DNA of 64,000 bases from Rhizobiales bacterium 62-47 (GCA_001899255.1 MKVX01000018.1:187150-251149), one strand, 5' to 3'. Shown: positions 32,287 through 40,346, counted from the first letter of the stretch. Notes: a model not told the origin generated them from the letters alone. Numbers and translations are program-made.

Positions 32287-32583
32287 TTAAGCCCGAGAGC
32301 CTGTGAACGGGAAGCTTCCCATTGGACCGATCCCCATCTCGCCGGAGATCGCATCGCCGTCGACCTTTCCGGTGAATTCGAGCGTCAGCGGCATCGGGTT
32401 GGTGATCGAAATCTTCCAGGAAACGTCGTTGCCGTTCACGGTGCCGTCGAAGATTTCGCCGGAATTGCCGTCCGCCGATTGCGTGCCGGTCAGCGTCGAA
32501 CCGGAACTTTGCAGCGCCAGCGTCGCATTGCGCTCGCCCATCGGGGTGCTCATGGTGATCTTCCAGTTTCCGTCAACCGACAT
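32287..32583 (-). CDS. Small conserved beta-rich hypothetical protein
   Basis: A 98-residue protein without signal peptide. The pattern GNWKITMSTPMGERNATLAL, GSTLTGTQS, VNGNDVSWKISI, LTLEFTGKVDGDAISGEM suggests a small closed beta barrel of regular antiparallel strands. I recall similar proteins in rhizobia, annotated without function. The stretch upstream (32584-32949) holds no gene I can support. Confidence 0.65.
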   Translation of the reverse strand: MSVDGNWKITMSTPMGERNATLALQSSGSTLTGTQSADGNSGEIFDGTVNGNDVSWKISITNPMPLTLEFTGKVDGDAISGEMGIGPMGSFPFTGSRA

Positions 32584-32949
32584 GCTGTTCTCCAGAGGCG
32601 TTCGCCCCGGTATGAGGCGCGGCGGGATTTATAACCTATTCTGCGCGGTGCGCGAATCCTTCCCGACCGCGACCGTAAGCCTCAATTGTGAAATTTGGGA
32701 TACGCCTCCGAACGTTCAGGCAGGATAGCTCGTTGTCGTTTTGTTTCGCATGATTGTCGATGGCGGCTCAAATGGCCTTCGGCGTTGGCAGGTCGATGAC
32801 AGAACCAACGAACAAGGCCGGGCACCAGGGCTCGGACTTCCAATATGATGATGACATCAAATTCGACGCTTCGTGCCGCGGCCGAACGTCTCAATCATGC
32901 CTGCGATTTGCTTGCAGGGGTTGGGATGATGGACCCGCAACTCACTTAT
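32584..32949. other. Intergenic stretch without recognised feature
   Basis: 366 bases. Open frames here have neither ribosome-binding sites nor convincing composition. The leader of the beta-rich protein gene and the 3' end of the YciB-like operon lie here. I see no repeat or clear terminator. Confidence 0.4.
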
Positions 32950-33558
32950 CTATCGGGCGGCCTTGTAGACCTTGGTGTGTGTCGGTTCGCTAACAAGCGG
33001 ATTGCCCGCCCGGGCTTCGGCACGCAGCTTGCGGGTGATGACGATGCGAAACACCCCATACTGAAGCGCGAAGGCGGCGACCTTGGCGCCGACGGCGACG
33101 ACGGAGACATAGAACGCCCACAGCTTGATATCGCCGGTCATGGCGACGGCAATGGTTCCGAGACCCAAGGCGAACATCAGGGCTGCCCACGCATAGCCGG
33201 CAATGGTGACAAGGTGCGGAATGTTATCGCGCACGATGTCCGGGGAGTAGCGCAGCATCCAGCCCTTGCGCAGCATGATGGCGCCGATGGCGAAATGCGC
33301 GATGCTCGGCTTGACGAGCACGAAGCGCGGATCCTTGGTCAGCAGGGTCGCGCCGCCCAGTAGGATGACCAATGCTAGGCTGGCATAGGTCATGACATCA
33401 AGTTTCTGCTGCTTGATGCGCGCGTAAACAAACTGCGCAACGGCTCCGGCGATCGCGACCATCGTGGCCAGCGCCACGTTATCGCTGACGAGGTAAACCA
33501 GCAGAAAGACGATAGTCGAGAAAAAGTCGGTCGCAAGCTTGGCGAAGACGCTTTTCAT
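32950..33558 (-). CDS. YciB/IspZ-like inner membrane protein
   Basis: A 202-residue polytopic protein from the ATG at 33558, with AGGAAG about 7 bases upstream. DFFSTIVFLLVYLVSDNVAL, AQFVYARIKQQKLDVMTYAS, LGGATLLTKDPRFVLVKPSI and GAIMLRKGWMLRYSPDIV match the YciB (septation protein A) family, whose members affect envelope integrity. It is the second gene of a two-gene operon whose promoter region carries two TetR-type operators. It may be a paralogue of a core YciB elsewhere. Confidence 0.75.
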   Translation of the reverse strand: MKSVFAKLATDFFSTIVFLLVYLVSDNVALATMVAIAGAVAQFVYARIKQQKLDVMTYASLALVILLGGATLLTKDPRFVLVKPSIAHFAIGAIMLRKGWMLRYSPDIVRDNIPHLVTIAGYAWAALMFALGLGTIAVAMTGDIKLWAFYVSVVAVGAKVAAFALQYGVFRIVITRKLRAEARAGNPLVSEPTHTKVYKAAR

Positions 33559-33587
33559 GGCAGCTTCCTGATGGCTTGAGGCAAGGT

Positions 33588-34145
33588 CTAATGCGACTGC
33601 GCGATGAGTTTTGCCCGGCGATGGGCGGGATACCATTTGGTGAAGATCACGGCGATGTTGCGTGCGGCAAAAGCAATGCCGACACCAACCCACAGCGGCA
33701 TTCCGGGGGCGTAGATCATTGCGATGTCGGCAATCAGCATCAGCACGAAAGCCGCCGACCATGCCCAGGTCAGAACATAGTTGATCGTGAGAAATGCCGG
33801 TAGTCTGCTGATTTCCGGCTCGACCGACTCCACGGCATACTGCAACGTAAAGGGCAGGCGCAGTACGATCGAGCCGAGTGCGATCACCAGCAGCCCCAAA
33901 TCCACCGCGAGGCGGACGTTGTGTCCGCTCATGCTGCCATCGAACAACGCCAGATAGGCACCGACCGCGGCGAACAACACGGCGGCGCCAGCCGCCAGCA
34001 TCTTGACGGATTTACCTTGCGACAGGTCATAAGCGATGGTGGCGAGCGCAACGGCGGCTGATGCGAGCAAAGCGATCAGCGGCGACGTCAGCACCATCAA
34101 AACTGCGAATGTGCCAAACGGTGCGAGGACCAGAAACAACATCAT
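33588..34145 (-). CDS. Polytopic membrane protein of unknown function
   Basis: A 185-residue protein with about six membrane helices (MLFLVLAPFGTFAVLMVLTS; VALATIAYDL; AVLFAAVGAYLALF; LAVDLGLLVIALGSIVLRLP; YVLTWAWSAAFVLMLIADIA; GVGIAFAARNIAVIFTKWYP). The segment LPFTLQYAVESVEPEI may lie between helices. It has the look of a sister of the YciB-like gene 29 bases downstream, and both probably form one transcript. Two palindromic operators lie just upstream. Function unknown. Confidence 0.7.
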   Translation of the reverse strand: MMLFLVLAPFGTFAVLMVLTSPLIALLASAAVALATIAYDLSQGKSVKMLAAGAAVLFAAVGAYLALFDGSMSGHNVRLAVDLGLLVIALGSIVLRLPFTLQYAVESVEPEISRLPAFLTINYVLTWAWSAAFVLMLIADIAMIYAPGMPLWVGVGIAFAARNIAVIFTKWYPAHRRAKLIAQSH

Positions 34146-34161
34146 GGAACTCTCCGTACTA

Positions 34162-34180
34162 ATCTTGACAGTGTAAAGAT
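34162..34180. promoter_or_regulatory. TetR-type operator A
   Basis: ATCTTGACAGTGTAAAGAT: 9-base arms around a central G, 8 of 9 positions palindromic. It lies 17 bases before the membrane operon start at 34145. Confidence 0.65.
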
Positions 34181-34213
34181 GTTTAGGGCCTTACCGGGAC
34201 GACGTCAAGCAAA

Positions 34214-34232
34214 ATCTTTACATTGTCAAAAT
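34214..34232. promoter_or_regulatory. TetR-type operator B
   Basis: ATCTTTACATTGTCAAAAT: arms match at 7 of 9 positions. The centre is 52 bases from operator A. The preceding GACGTCAAG (34201-34209) is also found before operator D. Confidence 0.6.
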
Positions 34233-34305
34233 TGACTGCGGCAAAACTCCTCGGTCATCGGCCAAAGCCAAGCTGTTGCAATGGCTTGGCCGAAGCGGCG
34301 GCGGG

Positions 34306-35709
34306 CTATGAAGACCCAACCCAATTGCCGTGGAAGCCGTCCGGCACGCGATGACCGAGCTTGACCAGCGCCACCGGGCCGCCGGCGACATCGGTAGCGT
34401 TAAAGACCGCGAGGTCGCTGCGATTTTCGCGCGCACGCCAGACAGCAGCAAGCAGCCAGCCGTCGCCTTCCGCGGCATCGTCGCTGCGTGTGACAAACAC
34501 CGGCTCGGAAATGCTGTCGCCCTTCGGCAAAAGATAGTGGCCTTTGCGCGCACCGTTCCCGTCGACGTGAACGATGCCGTGCAATCCCAACGAGGACGGC
34601 AAGTCGGGATTGGCGCAGGCGTACCATCCGTGACCCGTGGCGAGGCCGGCGCGGCGATCGTCGATGCGCGGGAATTCGCCGCTGACATCATCGAGATAGC
34701 TGCGCGTGAACTGATCGGTGTTGCCGCTGAGGTCGAACGTCCAGCGGCAAAGCCGCGCACGTGATTTTGCCGGATCGGTCGGCCGGCCATCCGGATGCGG
34801 AAACAGCGGCGGCTCTTCGTATTGCATCACGTCGGCAATGATACGATTGCCATCGTCCCATGCGTTGAGAACGTGGAAGACATAGCAGGCCTCGCCGCGG
34901 AACCAGCGGGTATCGTCCGTTTTGCCGCCGCGCGGCAGGACACCCACGCAGGCGCCTTTGTCCGGCTCCCATGCATAGGCGGGGCGTCCTTGCATGGCAC
35001 GATCCATGCTGCCGGTGAGGGGCAACACCGGAAACAGCACGTGGTTAGCGGTGACGATGAAGTCATGCACCATGCTGGCGTAGGGCGCTTCGAAGCGGTC
35101 GAAGCGGGTGACGACGCCAGACGCATCCACGACGCCATAGGAGAGAGCCGAACTGAACGGGCCCTTGGCGTTGTAGCCGAAGAACATCATCTCGCCGGTG
35201 AGCGGATCGACCTTGGGATGCGCGGTGAACGGCCCGCCGATGCGCTTGTCATAGTCGCAATAGCCCCGTGTATCGAGCGTGCCTGGCTCGATCTCGGTCG
35301 GCAGATGGCCTTCCTCGAGCGCGAGCAGCTTGCCGCCATGAAACACGATATTGGTATTGGCGACGCCGCTGTCGGTGCAGGTGGTTTGCGGAGCGCCCGG
35401 TAGGCGGCGTCCACCGAAGCCGGCAAAGATCGCGCGGCCGGCGTCGTGTTCGGCCAGCCATTTTGGCGTCCGCACCCAGCGATTGCGATAGCTGGCGCGG
35501 CCGTTCTCGATGTGAAAGGCATGCAGCATGCCATCGCCGACGAACCAGTGCGCGCCCGGCGCGTCGAACTGCGGATTGGGTCCGTTGCGATAGAGCGTGC
35601 CGTTGAGTTCGGGCGGCAGTTCACCCTCGATCTTGAGGAAAGGGGCGTCGCATTCCATTGGGATCGGCGCGAGGTTGTTGAGGACGGCGGGCTCGTCAGT
35701 GCGCGGCAT
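34306..35709 (-). CDS. Carotenoid cleavage oxygenase family protein
   Basis: A 467-residue, cytoplasmic non-haem iron dioxygenase of the RPE65/lignostilbene-dioxygenase family. The four iron-binding histidines are visible at about H164 (FTAHPK), H215 (MVHDF), H279 (YVFHVLNAWDDG) and H460 (DGFHGNW). GTLYRNGPNPQFDAPGAHWF and GDGMLHAFHI near the N-terminus are canonical. Substrates of such enzymes are apocarotenoids or stilbenes; none can be assigned here. The gene is divergent from a TetR gene, and the 102-base gap carries operators C and D. Confidence 0.9.
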   Translation of the reverse strand: MPRTDEPAVLNNLAPIPMECDAPFLKIEGELPPELNGTLYRNGPNPQFDAPGAHWFVGDGMLHAFHIENGRASYRNRWVRTPKWLAEHDAGRAIFAGFGGRRLPGAPQTTCTDSGVANTNIVFHGGKLLALEEGHLPTEIEPGTLDTRGYCDYDKRIGGPFTAHPKVDPLTGEMMFFGYNAKGPFSSALSYGVVDASGVVTRFDRFEAPYASMVHDFIVTANHVLFPVLPLTGSMDRAMQGRPAYAWEPDKGACVGVLPRGGKTDDTRWFRGEACYVFHVLNAWDDGNRIIADVMQYEEPPLFPHPDGRPTDPAKSRARLCRWTFDLSGNTDQFTRSYLDDVSGEFPRIDDRRAGLATGHGWYACANPDLPSSLGLHGIVHVDGNGARKGHYLLPKGDSISEPVFVTRSDDAAEGDGWLLAAVWRARENRSDLAVFNATDVAGGPVALVKLGHRVPDGFHGNWVGSS

Positions 35710-35740
35710 GGTTCGCTCCCTCGATGATCGGCGGATGTTT

Positions 35741-35759
35741 ATCTTGACATCGTAAAGAT
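35741..35759. promoter_or_regulatory. TetR-type operator C
   Basis: ATCTTGACATCGTAAAGAT: arms match at 7 of 9 positions. It lies 31 bases before the carotenoid oxygenase start. Confidence 0.65.
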
Positions 35760-35794
35760 TGACCTAGGCGAAACGCCAGATGACGTCAAGGGAA

Positions 35795-35813
35795 ATCTTT
35801 ACAGTGTAAAAAT
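35795..35813. promoter_or_regulatory. TetR-type operator D
   Basis: ATCTTTACAGTGTAAAAAT: arms match at 8 of 9 positions. Its centre is 54 bases from operator C. Its last two bases overlap the first possible ATG of the TetR gene (35812). Confidence 0.65.
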
Positions 35814-36573
35814 GGCATCCTATAACGCTGTCATGGCACCGCGAGTCGCATCCATCAAAAAGAAGCCCGCATCGGTTCGCCGTCTGCGTGTCGGCAATGC
35901 AAGATCGGCCGGTGCCAAAAAGGCCGGGACCCGCAAGTCGACGTCGCCCGAGGCGCCATCCTATCATCATGGCGATCTGCATGATGCGTTGCTGAAGGCG
36001 GCCGAACAGATCCTCGAACGCGACGGCTTGCCCGGGCTAACTTTGCGCGCAGTGGCGCGGGAGGCCGGCGTCTCGCATGCCGCGCCGGCGCATCATTTCG
36101 GCGATCTCACAGGTCTTGTTAGCGAATTGGCGGCGATCGGATTCCGTCAATTCAATGCGGCGATGATTGCGGCCGATGCGGCGGCTGGCACCGGATTGGA
36201 AAGAGCTGTCGCGCGGGCCAAGGGATACGTCGCGTATGCGCAGGCGCATCCGGGCATGTATCTGCTGATGTTTCGCACCGAGCGGCTCGACATGATGCGG
36301 CCTGCGCTGCACGAGGCGGCGAGTGCATCGTTTGCGGGATTGGCCGGCGCCATTGGCGCCAGCCGCCAGGAACCGATTGCCGCCGAGGCGCTGACACTGG
36401 AACAGGCTGCGGACATCGTCCGCGCTTGGTCGCTTGTGCACGGCTTCACCATGCTGCTGCTCGATAATCGCTTGTCGGACGTGTTGCGCCGACTGCCGAA
36501 GGGCACCGATGCGGAAGCATTGCTTGGCGCCATGCTCAAGCGCGCCATCGCTCCGGGGCAGCCGATATCCTGA
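35812..36573 (+). CDS. TetR/AcrR-family transcription regulator
   Basis: A 253-residue regulator. A basic N-terminal tail of about 45 residues precedes the TetR helix-turn-helix at about 50-95 (ALLKAAEQILERDGLPGLTL, RAVAREAGVSHAAPAHHFGD). The C-terminal part (YVAYAQAHPGMYLLMFRTER, WSLVHGFTMLLLDNRLSDVL) resembles the WHG-type ligand-binding domain. Operator D overlaps the ATG at 35812, so either transcription starts very close to it or translation starts at the ATG at 35833. It is divergent from the carotenoid oxygenase, its likely target, and probably represses itself. Confidence 0.85.
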   Translation: MASYNAVMAPRVASIKKKPASVRRLRVGNARSAGAKKAGTRKSTSPEAPSYHHGDLHDALLKAAEQILERDGLPGLTLRAVAREAGVSHAAPAHHFGDLTGLVSELAAIGFRQFNAAMIAADAAAGTGLERAVARAKGYVAYAQAHPGMYLLMFRTERLDMMRPALHEAASASFAGLAGAIGASRQEPIAAEALTLEQAADIVRAWSLVHGFTMLLLDNRLSDVLRRLPKGTDAEALLGAMLKRAIAPGQPIS

Positions 36574-36802
36574 ATTCGGCTCAGGCGTCAGGAGTGACGC
36601 GGCACGTCTGCTGCTCCCGGCGACGTTCTCCTTGCAGCAAGCAAGGATGCGCGCCCAGGGGGCCCGGGAACATCATGACAGTTCGAGGTCGCTAAGCTGG
36701 GGAAGGTTGAGTTCGGGACCGTGAAAATCCTGACATCGATGCAGAATTGCGATAGAAGGGCGGCTTCGCAGTCCACCCTCGAGTTCTTCAGTTTCATCGA
36801 TC

Positions 36803-37459
36803 ATGCCCGCCATTCCATCCAGCAAGCCATATCGCATCGGTAAATCCCGCACCGGACTCGGTCTTTTCGCCACCAAGCCGATCAAGAAGGGGACCAAGAT
36901 CATCCGCTACATCGGGCCGATGCTCGATTGTAACAAGAAAGAGGATGATGCGATCGAGAACAAGTATCTGTTCCAGATGACCAAGCGCTGGACCATCGAT
37001 GGTTCGGTGCGCAAGAACATCGCGCGATACATCAACCACGCCTGCAGGCCGAATGCGGAGTCCGACGTCAGCGCCCGCAAGCGCACCGTAGTGATCCGCG
37101 CCATCAAAAACATCGAGCCCGGCCAAGAGATCAATTACGATTACGGCACCGATTACTTCAAGGAATACCTCAAGCCGATCGGTTGCAAGTGCGATACCTG
37201 CGAGAAGAAGCGTAAGAAATTGCGTGCCGAGGCCCGTGCCGAAAAGCAGCGCGAGAAGGAACGCGCTGCAAAGAAGGCCGCAAAAGCGAGCGGCGCGTCG
37301 AACGGCAAGGCGGTCAACGGCCACGCAATCGTCGGCAAGGGCCTGCGAGGTCGGGCAGCGAAGACGACCGCAGCAAAGAGTCGTGTCGTCAAGGCAACGT
37401 CGCGTAGTAAGGCCGCCGGCAAGACGAGCCGGAAAACCAGGTCGGCCCGTGCCAGCTAG
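36803..37459 (+). CDS. SET-domain lysine methyltransferase with histone H1-like tail
   Basis: A 218-residue protein. SET motifs are GLGLFATKPIKKG (about 18-30), RYINHACRPNAES (75-87) and EINYDYGTDYF (109-119), followed by a post-SET-like CKCDTC (128-133). The catalytic Tyr (Y112 or Y114) and the AdoMet-binding NH (N78-H79) are present. Residues 134-218 form a Lys/Ala/Arg-rich tail with AAKKAAKAS-type repeats resembling histone H1, which may bind DNA. Its substrate is unknown. No strong ribosome-binding site is visible. Confidence 0.85.
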   Translation: MPAIPSSKPYRIGKSRTGLGLFATKPIKKGTKIIRYIGPMLDCNKKEDDAIENKYLFQMTKRWTIDGSVRKNIARYINHACRPNAESDVSARKRTVVIRAIKNIEPGQEINYDYGTDYFKEYLKPIGCKCDTCEKKRKKLRAEARAEKQREKERAAKKAAKASGASNGKAVNGHAIVGKGLRGRAAKTTAAKSRVVKATSRSKAAGKTSRKTRSARAS

Positions 37460-37481
37460 CTGCGAGCGGGCGTCGTTAAGA

Positions 37482-37739
37482 CTACATGCGATTGCGCGCC
37501 GGCCGTTTCTGCAACTTCAGGGCGCGCCATAACCTGATCGGGCAAACTAGCGCGGCGCGCTGTTCGACCGCTGCGACATAGGCGATCGCAAATGCACCGG
37601 TATGCACCACCAGTGCCTCAGTCAGGTTCGGCGATCCCGCCACCGTGCGGGTCACAAGCCGCAGCCACCAGCGCGCGGCGGCAATCGTGGTGGGGTGAGT
37701 GCTCATCTGGCGGATACAGGCGATGACGAGATGCAACAT
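37482..37739 (-). CDS. Small hypothetical protein divergent from XRE regulator
   Basis: An 85-residue protein with AGGAGA about 6 bases before the ATG. It is helical and basic (IACIRQMSTHPTTIAAARWW, LRLVTRTVAGSPN, LVVHTGAFAIAYVAAVEQRA) without a clear signal peptide; a short amphipathic helix could touch the membrane. I do not recognise a family. It is divergent from the XRE regulator, with a perfect palindrome between them, so it may be regulated by it. Confidence 0.6.
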   Translation of the reverse strand: MLHLVIACIRQMSTHPTTIAAARWWLRLVTRTVAGSPNLTEALVVHTGAFAIAYVAAVEQRAALVCPIRLWRALKLQKRPARNRM

Positions 37740-37787
37740 GGAGCGTCTCCTGTTCCGATACCATGCGCCACGCGCCTCCCGAAATCG

Positions 37788-37804
37788 ATTACCTGGTAGG
37801 TAAT
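37788..37804. promoter_or_regulatory. Palindromic operator before XRE regulator
   Basis: ATTACCTGGTAGGTAAT, a perfect 7-base palindrome around GGT, lies 36 bases before the XRE gene and 49 bases before its divergent neighbour. It is the best candidate for the regulator's own site. Confidence 0.65.
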
Positions 37805-37839
37805 GGATCGCATGCGGGGTTGCATGCTAGTTTTTCGGC

Positions 37840-38658
37840 ATGAGCACGCACCTTGCCACCGCACGCGCGGCCCCGACCCAACCCATTCACATTGGCGATC
37901 ACCTGCGGGAATGGAGGCAGCGCCGTCATCTCAGCCAGCTCGATCTCGCCGGAGAGGCCGAGATTTCCGCGCGTCACCTGAGCTTTGTCGAGACCGGGCG
38001 CGCAGCACCGTCACGCGACATGGTGTTACGGCTGGCCGAACGGCTCGATGTGCCGCTGCGCGAGCGCAACGTTCTGCTGGTCGCCGCCGGCTTCGCGCCG
38101 GCTTTTCCGCAGCGCGGGCTTGATGATCCGGCATTGAAAGCGGCGAGGCAGGCGATCGACTGCGTGCTCAAGGCGCATGAGCCGAGCCCGGCGCTGGCGG
38201 TCGACCGTCATTGGAATCTGGTTGCAGCCAACGACATCGTGCTGCCGTTGCTGCAGGGCATTGCGCCGGAATTGTTGGCGCCGCCGTTGAACGTTCTGCG
38301 CTTGAGTTTCCATCCGAAGGGCCTGGCATCAAGAACCGTCAATCTCGCTGAATGGTGCGCGCATCTGCTGGAGCGGCTGCATCACCAGTGCGAGGCAAGT
38401 GCCGATCCGGAACTGCTGAAGCTGTATCGGGAGCTGAAGACTTATCCGGTGCCGGCGCGGACTGCGCCCATCACGCCAGATAGTGTCGTCGTGCCGTTCA
38501 AAATGCGGCTTGGCGGAGACGTGCTCAGCTTCATATCGACGACGATGATCTTCGGCACTCCGCTGGATATCACGCTATCCGAACTGGCGATCGAGACCTT
38601 CTTCGCCGCCGACGAGCGGACCGCTGCGCGGTTGCGTAGTATCGCGGCGCAAAAATAG
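37840..38658 (+). CDS. XRE-family regulator with MmyB-like ligand domain
   Basis: A 272-residue regulator. The N-terminal helix-turn-helix (about 16-75) reads GDHLREWRQRRHLSQLDLAG, EAEISARHLSFVETGRAAPS, RDMVLRLAERLDVPLRERN. The C-terminal MmyB-like PAS-type domain starts near LAVDRHWNLVAAND and includes LHHQCEASADPEL and FISTTMIFGTPLDITLSEL. Such proteins often repress a neighbouring oxidoreductase and bind fatty acids; here the neighbour is a small unknown gene. Confidence 0.88.
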   Translation: MSTHLATARAAPTQPIHIGDHLREWRQRRHLSQLDLAGEAEISARHLSFVETGRAAPSRDMVLRLAERLDVPLRERNVLLVAAGFAPAFPQRGLDDPALKAARQAIDCVLKAHEPSPALAVDRHWNLVAANDIVLPLLQGIAPELLAPPLNVLRLSFHPKGLASRTVNLAEWCAHLLERLHHQCEASADPELLKLYRELKTYPVPARTAPITPDSVVVPFKMRLGGDVLSFISTTMIFGTPLDITLSELAIETFFAADERTAARLRSIAAQK

Positions 38659-38693
38659 GCCGTTGTTGCTGCGATGCGGCGAACTAAATTCGT

Positions 38694-38843
38694 TCAAGCC
38701 GCCGCCACGCAGACAAACAGGCTGTAGGCCGCGAATAGCAATGAGAGCAGAAATCCTGTCACGAACCCCGTCACACAAAAGATGAGCGTCCATGCGACGA
38801 GGCTGCGCTCGACTGCGGTGGAGTGTTGATGCAACACGGACAT
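38694..38843 (-). CDS. Small single-helix membrane protein
   Basis: A 49-residue protein from the ATG at 38843, with AAGGAA about 8 bases upstream. One membrane segment (LVAWTLIFCVTGFVTGFLLS and onward) fills most of it. It begins 1 base after the stop codon of the upstream secreted gene, so the two are probably translated together. Function unknown. Confidence 0.55.
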   Translation of the reverse strand: MSVLHQHSTAVERSLVAWTLIFCVTGFVTGFLLSLLFAAYSLFVCVAAA

Positions 38844-38844
38844 A

Positions 38845-39084
38845 TCACGTTCCTTCGCGAGGCATCGCAGTTGCGATGATTCCATCAGGCAGTCGCGCTA
38901 AGGGCTGAGCCACCACGCGTGCGCGTGGCCCGAGGTTGGCGACCCGTGTCACGCTACATTCTACGCGGCAAGAGAGCAGTTCAGCAGCAGCAGGCGATAC
39001 CGCGACGTTAAAGATGGCAAGGACGCAAACCACGACAATGCGTGCCAGTCGAGGGATTCCTCTTGTTATTCTGCATGTGTTCAT
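38845..39084 (-). CDS. Small secreted hypothetical protein
   Basis: A 79-residue protein with a probable signal peptide (IVVVCVLAIFNVAVSPAAAE, about 16-35). The mature part has two cysteines (SCRVECSV) and a basic, otherwise unremarkable tail. No strong ribosome-binding site precedes its ATG. It is followed immediately by a small membrane-protein gene. I do not recognise it. Confidence 0.45.
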   Translation of the reverse strand: MNTCRITRGIPRLARIVVVCVLAIFNVAVSPAAAELLSCRVECSVTRVANLGPRARVVAQPLARLPDGIIATAMPREGT

Positions 39085-39181
39085 GACGAATGCTCGATAG
39101 TCAGGATTGCAAGGGGCGGCGCTGCGCCCGGGGGCTATGCTTGATGCCGCGCCGGGCGCCTCGGCCTTCGATATGCCGGGC

Positions 39182-39397
39182 TCAACTTGCCGCCATGGAC
39201 CTCACGGCTTCGCTCGTCAGCGGTTTCCCGCCGATCGCCCAATCGCCGCTTTCGATTTCCTGCACGCGAACCCAGGTCACACCGCGCATGGATTCGCCTT
39301 CGACTGTCACCATCGCGTCGGTGACCTTGGCGATCATGTTTTTCTTCTGCTCGGGTGTGAAAACGCCCTTGATGAGTTGGATATCAACCAGTGGCAT
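39182..39397 (-). CDS. 4-oxalocrotonate tautomerase family protein
   Basis: A 71-residue protein beginning MPLVDIQLIKGVFTPEQKKN, with the catalytic Pro2 of the family exposed after methionine removal. CAGGAGG lies about 8 bases before the ATG at 39397, so the longer frame to 39568 is not used. The C-terminus (VTWVRVQEIESGDWAIGG) supplies further canonical residues. Such enzymes tautomerise 2-hydroxymuconate-like compounds. It is divergent from an HxlR gene that probably controls it. Confidence 0.85.
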   Translation of the reverse strand: MPLVDIQLIKGVFTPEQKKNMIAKVTDAMVTVEGESMRGVTWVRVQEIESGDWAIGGKPLTSEAVRSMAAS

Positions 39398-39469
39398 GAT
39401 GTCCTCCTGTTGCCAGCGAGCCCAATGCTTGCCGTCCCGCGCATACTGTCGGCGGCCGTTGCGCGCCGC

Positions 39470-39483
39470 CAGTTCAAGAACTG
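39470..39483. promoter_or_regulatory. Candidate HxlR operator
   Basis: CAGTTCAAGAACTG, 6-base arms around AA, with a second related CTGAACTGG at 39504-39512. It lies between the divergent tautomerase and HxlR genes. Confidence 0.45.
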
Positions 39484-39566
39484 AATCCAGCCGATACAGA
39501 AACTGAACTGGAAGCCAGGGCGGATTGGACGTAGCTTTCGGTGGGCTGTCGAAATGGGAGCGAACC

Positions 39567-40265
39567 ATGGCTTTAGGCAGTTACAGGCAGTTCTGCCCAG
39601 TCGCGATGGCGGCGGAAATCTTGTGCACGCGCTGGACGGTCGTGCTGTTACGCGAATTCGTTGCAGGCTCGACGCGCTTCAATGAGTTGCGCCGCGGTGT
39701 GCCGCGCATGTCCCCGGCGCTGCTGTCGCAACGTCTGAAAGAGCTCGAGGCGGCAGGCATCGTCGCGCGCACCGCCTCGCCGTCGGAGCCGGGTGTGTTT
39801 GAATATCAACTCACCGTGTCCGGGCGAGAGCTGGAGCCTATCGTCGAGGCTTTCGGCATTTGGGGGCAACGTCGGATCGAGGCCGACCTGTCGCTGCAGC
39901 ATCTCGATGTGCAGTTGCTGATGTGGGACATGCGGCGCAATCTCGATCCGACTCCGATGCCACCACGCGCCAATGTCATCCAGTTCGTTTATCCCGATTT
40001 GCCGCAAACGCAGCGTTCGTGGTGGCTCATCGTCGATCCGGAAACGGGCGTCGATTTGTGTTCGATCGATCCGCGTTTCGATGTCGATCTCTACGTCTCG
40101 GTCGATCTGCGGACCATGACAGCAATCTGGATGGGGCTCGATACCGTGCGCGCCGCCGTCGCGAGCGAACGGATGCTGCTGACGGGCAGCAAGCAACTCG
40201 CGTCGGCGATGCAAACCTGGCTGGGCCTCAGCCCCTTCGCCAAGGTGAGGAAGCTGGCGAGTTAA
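39567..40265 (+). CDS. HxlR-family transcription regulator
   Basis: A 232-residue protein from the ATG at 39567, with GGGAGCG about 8 bases upstream. The HxlR winged helix is clear: FCPVAMAAEILCTRWTVVLL with the conserved Cys, GSTRFNELRRGVPRMSPALL, SQRLKELEAAGIVARTAS. The protein is twice the usual HxlR length; the second half (from about 100) resembles an SCP2-like domain (VDLCSIDPRFDVDLYVSVDL), possibly for ligand binding. It is divergent from the tautomerase. Confidence 0.85.
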   Translation: MALGSYRQFCPVAMAAEILCTRWTVVLLREFVAGSTRFNELRRGVPRMSPALLSQRLKELEAAGIVARTASPSEPGVFEYQLTVSGRELEPIVEAFGIWGQRRIEADLSLQHLDVQLLMWDMRRNLDPTPMPPRANVIQFVYPDLPQTQRSWWLIVDPETGVDLCSIDPRFDVDLYVSVDLRTMTAIWMGLDTVRAAVASERMLLTGSKQLASAMQTWLGLSPFAKVRKLAS

Positions 40266-40346
40266 GGAGTGGGCGGCATCCCGCGCTGCCTGCCTTGTTT
40301 GCGTGGCTGAAGCTGCGTATGTTTCGGGCGTCGTGGAGGACTGGTC

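Noticed and set aside
32754-32993. 79-codon plus-strand frame
   Set aside because: No ribosome-binding site, and it runs into the antisense of the YciB-like gene.
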